NCBI GenBank assembly: GCA_964598225.1
Contig: CAZRBG010000068.1
Location: forward strand, 1 to 28,947
Length of the DNA stretch: 28,947 bases
Origin: SG8-4 sp964598225
Lineage (GTDB): Bacteria > Planctomycetota > Phycisphaerae > Sedimentisphaerales > Anaerobacaceae
Direction: 5' to 3'
The notes under the pieces were generated by a model that searched no databases, had not been told where the DNA came from, and saw nothing but the letters and a program-made list of their open reading frames with translations. Both the position numbers and the translations under genes were made by a program. This document shows, piece by piece, positions 23,603 through 28,947 of this stretch (positions are counted from its first letter, which is position 1; every line of letters begins with the position of its first letter).

Positions 23603-24691
23603 ATGGTAAGTAAGTTCCACCTAGCGCCTGTGAGCACGTCGGTGGCGGTCTTGTTCGTGCTTTGCTTTGTTTTGCCCGGCCTTTTGCGGGCGCACGGAGG
23701 TGCTGACGAGGTACAATCGATCGGCGGATCGGAACTGCCCAAGACTCCCGCGCCGCGAAAAGCCATCAATTTGAAGAACATCAACTGCAGGATCGTGTAC
23801 GAGACATTCCGTGAGACTAACGGCAAGAAGAACTGGGAATTGTATGTGATAAACGCCGATGGCTCAAATCCGGTCAATCTCACGAAAACCCCCAATTCCA
23901 ATGAGATGTATCCTCATGCTTCGCCGGACGGCACGAAAATCTGCTGCGTCGCCGATGAAATGGTCGGCGGCAGGAAGGTCAGAAACGTCTATTGGATGAA
24001 CGTTGACGGCACGGGCAGGGTGAAGGTGAAGGTCGCCGACAACGCCCGGCAGCCCTGCTGGGGACCCGACAGCGAGACTATCGCGTATCTGCCGGCGGAG
24101 TTCGAGCGCTACACGATAAAGGACTACGCCACAAAGGGGCTCGTCTTCTACGATGTGGAAACCGGCAAGCGCACCGAGCACCCGAATAAGAAATTATATC
24201 ATCTTTATAACATCTCCTGGTCACCCGACGGCAAATGGTTCCTCGCCACCGTTCACGGCGGCATGGGCTTCAAACACGCCATACTGGCGTTCAAAGTGGA
24301 CGGCATGAATATCTACGATCTGACGAAGTTCGGCGTAACCGGCTGCCGGCCGGAGTGGAGCCCCGACGGGAAGCGGATTACCTGGGGGCTGACCGACTGG
24401 GATTTATGCATGGCCGACATCGACGTGACGACCGGCGAGCCTCAGGTGACGAACGTTCGCCGCGTTGTAAAGTGTAAGGATGACTGCGAAGTCTATCATA
24501 CGGACTTTTCGCCGAGGGGAAGATATCTGACGTTCAGTCACGGTCCCAAGGCTGTAGAAATGGTGGGAGGCAAAGCGCCGGGCTGGAACATCTGCATCAC
24601 CGACCTTACGGGAAAGTGGACGGTCGTCACCAACGATGGAAACCACAACAAAGAACCTGACTGGGTTCCCTGCCAAAAGTCGAAGAACTGA
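23603..24691 (+). CDS. Exported TolB-like beta-propeller protein, tandem copy 2
   Basis: A 362-residue paralogue of the preceding gene, aligning along almost the whole length after a different signal peptide (hydrophobic residues ~12-29, ending LLRAHG). It repeats the same blades: INADGSNPVNLT, HASPDGTKICCVADE, NVDGTGRVKV, WSPDGKWFLATVHGGM, WSPDGKRITWG. AAGGAG 6 nt upstream sets the ATG at 23603, directly after the first copy's stop. By eye, well over half of aligned residues agree, with differences mostly at blade edges. Two adjacent similar propellers suggest a heteromeric pair or two related ligands. Function is unknown. Confidence 0.85.
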   Translation: MVSKFHLAPVSTSVAVLFVLCFVLPGLLRAHGGADEVQSIGGSELPKTPAPRKAINLKNINCRIVYETFRETNGKKNWELYVINADGSNPVNLTKTPNSNEMYPHASPDGTKICCVADEMVGGRKVRNVYWMNVDGTGRVKVKVADNARQPCWGPDSETIAYLPAEFERYTIKDYATKGLVFYDVETGKRTEHPNKKLYHLYNISWSPDGKWFLATVHGGMGFKHAILAFKVDGMNIYDLTKFGVTGCRPEWSPDGKRITWGLTDWDLCMADIDVTTGEPQVTNVRRVVKCKDDCEVYHTDFSPRGRYLTFSHGPKAVEMVGGKAPGWNICITDLTGKWTVVTNDGNHNKEPDWVPCQKSKN

Positions 24692-24727
24692 GAATAGAAT
24701 ACAGAATCTATAAAAGAAACGTAACTG

Positions 24728-25603
24728 ATGCGAATATCAAAACTCATAGTAACCGGTTGTATTTTGGTATTGATGGTAGCGACCATTCCCGGTTGCCGCC
24801 GGACCGAAGATAACGCACCGAAGCCCGAGGTGGTCAAAACACAGTCGGGTCTTGAAATGATGGCGATTCCGGGCGGCTGGTTCGAGATGGGAAGCACCGA
24901 AGGCAACGAGGACGAATCTCCCGTGCACAAGGTGTGGATCAGCCCGTTCCTGATGGACCGTTACGAGGTCGTCCAGGAGCAATTCAAAAAATTCCAGATG
25001 CCGGATCCGTCCCATTTCAAAAATCCCAAAAACCCTCTTGAGCAGATCAACTGGACCGATGCCGCGATGTACTGCAACGAGCGATCACTCGCCGAAGGTC
25101 TGGAGCCGTGCTATAACGAAAAAACCTGGGACTGCAATTTCGCGGCCAATGGATACAGACTTCCCACGGAAGCTGAGTGGGAGTACGCCTGCCGGGCCGG
25201 GACGGATTCAAAATACAGCTTCGGCGATACCGTGCGAAAGCTCAGAGAACATGCATGGTTCGCCGAGAACTCGTCCAATAGCACGCAGCCCGTAGGACAA
25301 AAGCAGCCCAATCGGTGGGGGCTTTATGACATGCACGGAAACGTATCGGAATGGTGCAATGACTTCTACGCGAAAGATTATTATAAGAAAAGCCCGGAAA
25401 GGAATCCAAAAGGACCACCTGAAGGGGAGGAAAGAGTTCTGCGCGGCGGCGCCTGGAACTCCAGCGCAAATAGCTGCCGCTCAACTTATCGCACAAGCGA
25501 TCCTTCCATCAACGACACCTGTCTTGCCAGCGACGCTATCGGATTTCGCTGTGTGAGAAACGCACCCGCCAACCTGTCGAATGAGCCGAATGCAGATGAC
25601 TGA
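24728..25603 (+). CDS. Formylglycine-generating-enzyme-fold lipoprotein, second catalytic Cys absent
   Basis: A 291-residue protein of the FGE-sulfatase (SUMF1) fold. Residues 1-23 are a lipoprotein signal (lipobox IPGC, Cys23). The domain shows GGWFEMGS, then DESPVHKVWISPF, RLPTEAEWEYACRAG, GLYDMHGNVSEWC and VLRGGAW, and ends GFRCVR. In true FGE two Cys five residues apart bind copper and oxidise the sulfatase Cys. Here Cys250 is present in SCRSTYR but the partner position (255) is Arg, so sulfatase activation is doubtful, and no sulfatase is nearby. Relatives lacking the pair act as ligand-binding or hydroxylase-like proteins. It lies 36 nt after the second propeller gene and overlaps the next gene by 8 nt. 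The ribosome site is weak. Confidence 0.88.
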   Translation: MRISKLIVTGCILVLMVATIPGCRRTEDNAPKPEVVKTQSGLEMMAIPGGWFEMGSTEGNEDESPVHKVWISPFLMDRYEVVQEQFKKFQMPDPSHFKNPKNPLEQINWTDAAMYCNERSLAEGLEPCYNEKTWDCNFAANGYRLPTEAEWEYACRAGTDSKYSFGDTVRKLREHAWFAENSSNSTQPVGQKQPNRWGLYDMHGNVSEWCNDFYAKDYYKKSPERNPKGPPEGEERVLRGGAWNSSANSCRSTYRTSDPSINDTCLASDAIGFRCVRNAPANLSNEPNADD

Positions 25604-26561
25604 AAATAAGAACGAGAACCAATCCGGGACCGGATTCATCTACGATGATATTTATCTTGAACACAAAACTACCCCCGATCATCCGGAGAGGCCGGAAAGA
25701 CTTGTCGAAATAATCAAACGCTTGAAAACAGAGGGCATCTACCCCAGGTTGACACACTTGAAACCGGTGCCCGCCGGTCTGGACTGGATAAAGGCGGTCC
25801 ACTCACCGGAGTATATCGAACGGACCAGAGGCAGTTGTAGAAACAACGCCGGATACCTGGATTCCCTCGACGTGCCGATATCGGAAAAGTCTTACGACGC
25901 GGCACTTATGGCGGCCGGGGGCATGCTCACTGCGGTCGATGCCGTCGTGGATGAGAAGGTCGCTAATGCATTTTGTGCCGTACGTCCACCCGGCCACCAC
26001 GCGCTCGAAGACCAGGCGATGGGATTCTGCATCTTCAACAATATCGCTATCGGCGCAAAATACATCCAGAAAAAGCACGCCTTATCGAAAGTTCTGATCG
26101 TTGACTGGGACGTCCATCACGGCAACGGAACACAGGCTGAGTTTTACGATGATCCCACGGTAATGTATTTCAGCGTACACCAATCTCCGTTTTACCCCGG
26201 TTCGGGCAGCCGGGAGGAAAGAGGAACGGGCAAAGGCAAAAACCACACTATCAACGTCCCCCTCCCTGCCGGTTCCGGCGACAAAGCCTATCTCGGCGCT
26301 TTCGAAAAAGAACTGCGACCGGCGGCACTCGACTTCTCTCCCGATTTTGTGCTCGTCTCGGCAGGATTCGACGCCCATGAGAACGACCTGCTCGGACAGA
26401 TGGCCGTGACTGCTGAGGGCTTTGGCAAGCTTACCGAAATCGTCAAAGCCATCGCCCAGGAATGCTGCCAGGGCCGACTGGTCTCTACGCTGGAAGGCGG
26501 TTACCATCTCGATGGCCTGGCGGCGTCGGTCGAGTCACATATTCGCGTCTTGATGAGGTAG
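25596..26561 (+). CDS. Histone-deacetylase-superfamily amidohydrolase (AcuC/HDAC-like)
   Basis: A 321-residue zinc-dependent deacetylase of the arginase/deacetylase fold. The catalytic set is complete: His134-His135 in RPPGHHA, metal ligands Asp172 and His174 in DWDVHHGNGTQ, Asp259 in GFDAHENDLLG, and Tyr303 in EGGYHLDG. Bacterial members remove acetyl or acyl groups from polyamines, small amides or protein lysines; the substrate is unknown. There is no signal peptide, so it is cytoplasmic. Three in-frame ATGs (25581, 25590, 25596) lack ribosome sites. I prefer 25596, where ATGACTGA overlaps the upstream stop and would allow coupled translation. A 10-nt gap leads to the O-acyltransferase gene, an acyl-removing and acyl-adding pair. 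Confidence 0.92.
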   Translation: MTENKNENQSGTGFIYDDIYLEHKTTPDHPERPERLVEIIKRLKTEGIYPRLTHLKPVPAGLDWIKAVHSPEYIERTRGSCRNNAGYLDSLDVPISEKSYDAALMAAGGMLTAVDAVVDEKVANAFCAVRPPGHHALEDQAMGFCIFNNIAIGAKYIQKKHALSKVLIVDWDVHHGNGTQAEFYDDPTVMYFSVHQSPFYPGSGSREERGTGKGKNHTINVPLPAGSGDKAYLGAFEKELRPAALDFSPDFVLVSAGFDAHENDLLGQMAVTAEGFGKLTEIVKAIAQECCQGRLVSTLEGGYHLDGLAASVESHIRVLMR

Positions 26562-26571
26562 AACGAACTGA

Positions 26572-27948
26572 ATGTACTTTCACACTCTACCTTTCCTGAT
26601 ATTCTTCCTGATCGTCTATCCCACGTACCTGATTTTAAAGCAAACAAAGCTTCGCCTGCCGTTTTTGCTGGCGGCGTCTTATTTCTTTTACGGATGGCTC
26701 AATCCGCTCTACGTGGTTCTCATCGCCTATTCGTCCGCGCTGGACTACTGGGTCGTCAAGCGAATGGCCAGCAGCGCGCACAGAAAATCATGGCTCGCAG
26801 TCAGCATCATCAACAATCTCGGACTTCTGGGCTTTTTCAAGTACGGCAACTTTGTCACCGAAAATGTTAATCTGCTCCTTTCATCGCTAAACATCCCGTA
26901 CGAAGTGGCCTCGCCGGGGATACTGCTGCCCGCGGGCCTGTCGTTTTATATTTTCCAGTCCCTGAGCTATACCATTGACTACTACCGCGGCAACATCGAG
27001 AAAGAGACGAGCTTTATAAGATATGCGGTTTTCGTCGCCCTTTTTCCCAGACTGCTCGCCGGGCCGATCGAAAGAGCGAAGAATCTTCTGCCGCAATTGC
27101 ATAAATCGCCCAGGATCAATAGTGCTGACATAACCGACGGTCTTTCAATGTTCGTAGTCGGGCTTTTCAAAAAAGTCGCTCTGGCCGACTATCTGGCGAT
27201 CTACGTTAACAAAGTCTATGCCGCTCCGGATGAGTTCCAGTCCCCCGCACTGATCCTCGCGACGTTTCTGTTCGCATGGCAGATTTATTTCGACTTCAGC
27301 GGCTATACCGACATGGCCCGAGGCGTTGCGCGAGTTATGGGCTTTCGCCTGATGCTGAACTTCAACAATCCGTATCTGGCGGCGAGCCTCGGCGAATTCT
27401 GGTCGAGGTGGCACATCAGTCTGTCCTCATGGTTCAAGGATTACCTGTATATCCCGCTCGGCGGAAATCGCAAAGGGACTTTCAACACCTACCGAAACAT
27501 GTTCATCGTGATGGTTATCTCCGGCCTGTGGCACGGTGCGGCGTGGACGTTTGTCATCTGGGGCGCGGTGCACGCTCTCGGCCGCTTCTTCACGCGGGAA
27601 CTGGAAAGAACCGAGTTCTATAGAGAAAAGGTCCCGACTTTGGTCAAGCAACTGTTCGTGTTCGCTTTCGTCACGTTCGCATGGCTGTTCTTCCGTGCCG
27701 AGAGCATAGCCGACGCCGGCATTATCGTGACGCGAATATTCACCTCTGGCTGGGCCGATCCTCGCTGCCCGGTGCTGGCTCTGGCTCTGATCTTTGCCGT
27801 TTGGTTCTATGAATATATGTATGAATCAAAGCTCAGATGGCTCCTGGAATTGAAGCCCGTGCGTGTCGGACTATTCGTCGCTATGATTCTTTACCTCGTA
27901 ATTTTCGCTCCGTCGAGCGACCAGGCATTCATCTATATGCAGTTTTAA
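26572..27948 (+). CDS. MBOAT-family O-acyltransferase (AlgI/DltB-like)
   Basis: A 458-residue polytopic protein of the membrane-bound O-acyltransferase family, AlgI branch, which passes acetyl or other acyl groups across the membrane for polysaccharide modification. Ten or so membrane segments are visible. Family motifs include LPAGLSFYIFQSLSY, the PRLLAGPIERA loop, WQIYFDFSGYTDMARG, FWSRWHISLSSW, YIPLGGNRKG and GLWHGAAWTF, whose His321 is the invariant catalytic residue. AlgI-type systems usually need a periplasmic partner (AlgJ/X or an SGNH protein) that completes transfer; none is seen downstream, so it may be encoded elsewhere, or the exported genes of this operon may serve. It is the last gene of the five-gene operon. 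Confidence 0.93.
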   Translation: MYFHTLPFLIFFLIVYPTYLILKQTKLRLPFLLAASYFFYGWLNPLYVVLIAYSSALDYWVVKRMASSAHRKSWLAVSIINNLGLLGFFKYGNFVTENVNLLLSSLNIPYEVASPGILLPAGLSFYIFQSLSYTIDYYRGNIEKETSFIRYAVFVALFPRLLAGPIERAKNLLPQLHKSPRINSADITDGLSMFVVGLFKKVALADYLAIYVNKVYAAPDEFQSPALILATFLFAWQIYFDFSGYTDMARGVARVMGFRLMLNFNNPYLAASLGEFWSRWHISLSSWFKDYLYIPLGGNRKGTFNTYRNMFIVMVISGLWHGAAWTFVIWGAVHALGRFFTRELERTEFYREKVPTLVKQLFVFAFVTFAWLFFRAESIADAGIIVTRIFTSGWADPRCPVLALALIFAVWFYEYMYESKLRWLLELKPVRVGLFVAMILYLVIFAPSSDQAFIYMQF

Positions 27949-27964
27949 CAATTACGCCCTCACT

Positions 27965-27977
27965 CGCACTCGGTGCG
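27965..27977. terminator. Small hairpin in the convergent gap after the MBOAT gene
   Basis: CGCAC-TCG-GTGCG forms a perfect 5-bp stem 17 nt past the operon stop, in the 107-bp convergent gap. There is no T-tract, so it is at best a weak or Rho-assisted terminator. Confidence 0.25.
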
Positions 27978-28055
27978 GCGATGGTTATCTCAGGCATATA
28001 TCTGACCAACAGCGCTCTAAATGTTCTCTTGCTCATCGTTCAGTCAACAGCGATA

Positions 28056-28739
28056 CTAATAACAGGGCGTAAAGGCCTGAAGCTCTTCGACTGGTTCGTT
28101 TGGCTGAAACTGTGTAAACTCCTGGTTTTCGTCCGCCGGGTTGCCCTCCGCAGGCCGGTTCCAGACTCGCAGGTCGGTAACTTCGACCTCCGTCCGCAGT
28201 TCGTCTCCGAGAAAGACCGGAAGCGACCGATAGCAGTGCGAAACGAAATAGCGGTGAGAGCCCGGCATGAGCGGACCTCGCCATTCGTGATCGGCGGCTA
28301 TCGGCGTTGCGGCCCATTCGTTAGACTCTGACAGAATCTGGCCATTGGATCCGAAAACAACGATGCGCAAAGACAGAAGAGATACTATTTCACTGCCGTT
28401 ATTGACAATCTTGATCTTCGTGCGGATCCTGTTGTGCTGATCGGACATAAGAGCCGTTACGGCCGAAATATCCAGCTTATCCACGTAGCCCGGTTCCCGA
28501 TGGTCGTCCAGGACGTCGGCCAGAGCCGGCGGCAGCGCCTTTTGCAGATCGGGCAGCTCTTCGATTGCATCTGACACGATGGAAACGAGCTTGTCAGATC
28601 TTTCGCCGGCGAAATGTACGCCGTAGATGATTAACACCGTGCAACTTATGACGATAGTAATCACAATCGCACTGAGGCCCAGCGCCAGAGATGACAGAAA
28701 CGTGTGTCTCTTGTAAGTAACTTTCGGGTAATCGCTCAT
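28056..28739 (-). CDS. Single-pass membrane protein, unknown function
   Basis: A 227-residue protein with a short cytoplasmic N-terminus, one strong membrane helix (about residues 14-41) and an extracytoplasmic domain. Residues ~105-190 look like an immunoglobulin-like beta-sandwich of the FxLyD/DUF3426 kind (IKIVNNGSEIVSLLSLRIVV, then LRVWNRP), a module often found in anchored envelope proteins; this is a pattern impression, not a firm match. The C-terminus is acidic and Gln-rich. AAGGAG about 9 nt upstream supports the start at 28739. It is convergent with the MBOAT gene, and its upstream partners lie outside the window. I do not recognise the family. Confidence 0.65.
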   Translation of the reverse strand: MSDYPKVTYKRHTFLSSLALGLSAIVITIVISCTVLIIYGVHFAGERSDKLVSIVSDAIEELPDLQKALPPALADVLDDHREPGYVDKLDISAVTALMSDQHNRIRTKIKIVNNGSEIVSLLSLRIVVFGSNGQILSESNEWAATPIAADHEWRGPLMPGSHRYFVSHCYRSLPVFLGDELRTEVEVTDLRVWNRPAEGNPADENQEFTQFQPNEPVEELQAFTPCY

Positions 28740-28864
28740 AACAACTACTCCTTAAAAATCTGGTCTTTATACTGAGTTGTTAGTCGCGAATCACCCTGAA
28801 TGATTTCTCTTTTTTTATACTTTTTTCTCCGTTTGAGCAGCTATTTTCGGCCTGAAACAGAGAA

Positions 28865-28895
28865 GGGCCTGCACCGAATCAATCAGTACAGGCCC
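28865..28895. other. GGGCCTG/CAGGCCC inverted repeat
   Basis: GGGCCTG (28865-28871) and CAGGCCC (28889-28895) flank a 17-nt loop that can shrink by two further pairs. It lies upstream of the last minus-strand gene. There is no T-tract on either side, so it could be a terminator of an outside gene or an operator. The rest of 28740-28947 shows no gene. Confidence 0.3.
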
Positions 28896-28947
28896 GAATG
28901 GCACTTCCATAAGCGTTAAGGCCCTATAAGAATATAGAAAAACAGGC

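Noticed and set aside
27952..28072. TTACGCCC and GGGCGTAA inverted pair across the MBOAT/membrane-protein convergent gap
   Set aside because: It is eight bases separated by about 105 nt, partly inside coding sequence; likely chance.

Overview
The window looks like a chromosomal segment from an anaerobic planctomycete, most likely Phycisphaerae (Sedimentisphaerales-like). This is an inference from gene content. The markers are a PEP-CTERM protein whose sorting signal reads PAPGALLLGG rather than VPEP, a hydrazine-synthase-alpha-like dihaem protein of the kind common in non-anammox Planctomycetes, an alternative GlmU-type sugar nucleotidyltransferase, an oxygen-sensitive glycyl radical enzyme with its activase, and GC-rich hairpin clusters between genes. 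No rRNA, tRNA, CRISPR array, insertion sequence or phage gene was recognised.

Layout. Positions 1-432 hold the 3' end of an M19 membrane dipeptidase. Positions 504-2486 (minus) carry a MscS-type channel followed by a DUF481 outer-membrane protein. Positions 2677-3645 hold an orphan GspF-like protein with a strong promoter; 3727-4236 (minus) a coiled-coil lipoprotein; 4543-5502 a Tat-exported sugar isomerase/epimerase; 5518-8028 (minus) the HzsA-like dihaem protein. A 1.2-kb AT-rich non-coding block (8029-9224) follows. Its right half has a promoter-like site and a run of hairpins leading into the PEP-CTERM gene (9225-9941).

Positions 10256-13568 encode a glycyl radical enzyme (GRE) activase and its GRE, 4 nt apart. 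The GRE resembles arylacetate decarboxylases but has Thr where the usual CxE active-site Glu should be. After a palindromic intergenic repeat comes a peptide-use group (13811-18823): an M2/M3-type lipoprotein peptidase, a sodium:solute symporter with an unusual ~154-residue periplasmic insert, and a Xaa-Pro aminopeptidase. A plausible reading is extracytoplasmic peptide trimming, uptake, and final cleavage of proline peptides.

A cluster of GC-rich hairpins (18850-19020) separates this from a minus-strand operon (22152 to 19118): alternative GlmU, acyl carrier protein, and an isopropylmalate/homocitrate-synthase-family enzyme. Divergent to it, 22516-27948 is a tight five-gene plus-strand operon: two tandem TolB-like propeller proteins, a formylglycine-generating-enzyme-like lipoprotein lacking the second catalytic Cys, a class I/II-type histone-deacetylase-fold amidohydrolase, and an AlgI-type MBOAT O-acyltransferase. 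The window ends with a minus-strand single-pass membrane protein (28056-28739).

The strongest leads for new biology are the CxT GRE, the insert-bearing symporter, the structured leader before the PEP-CTERM gene, and the propeller/FGE-like/deacetylase/MBOAT operon.
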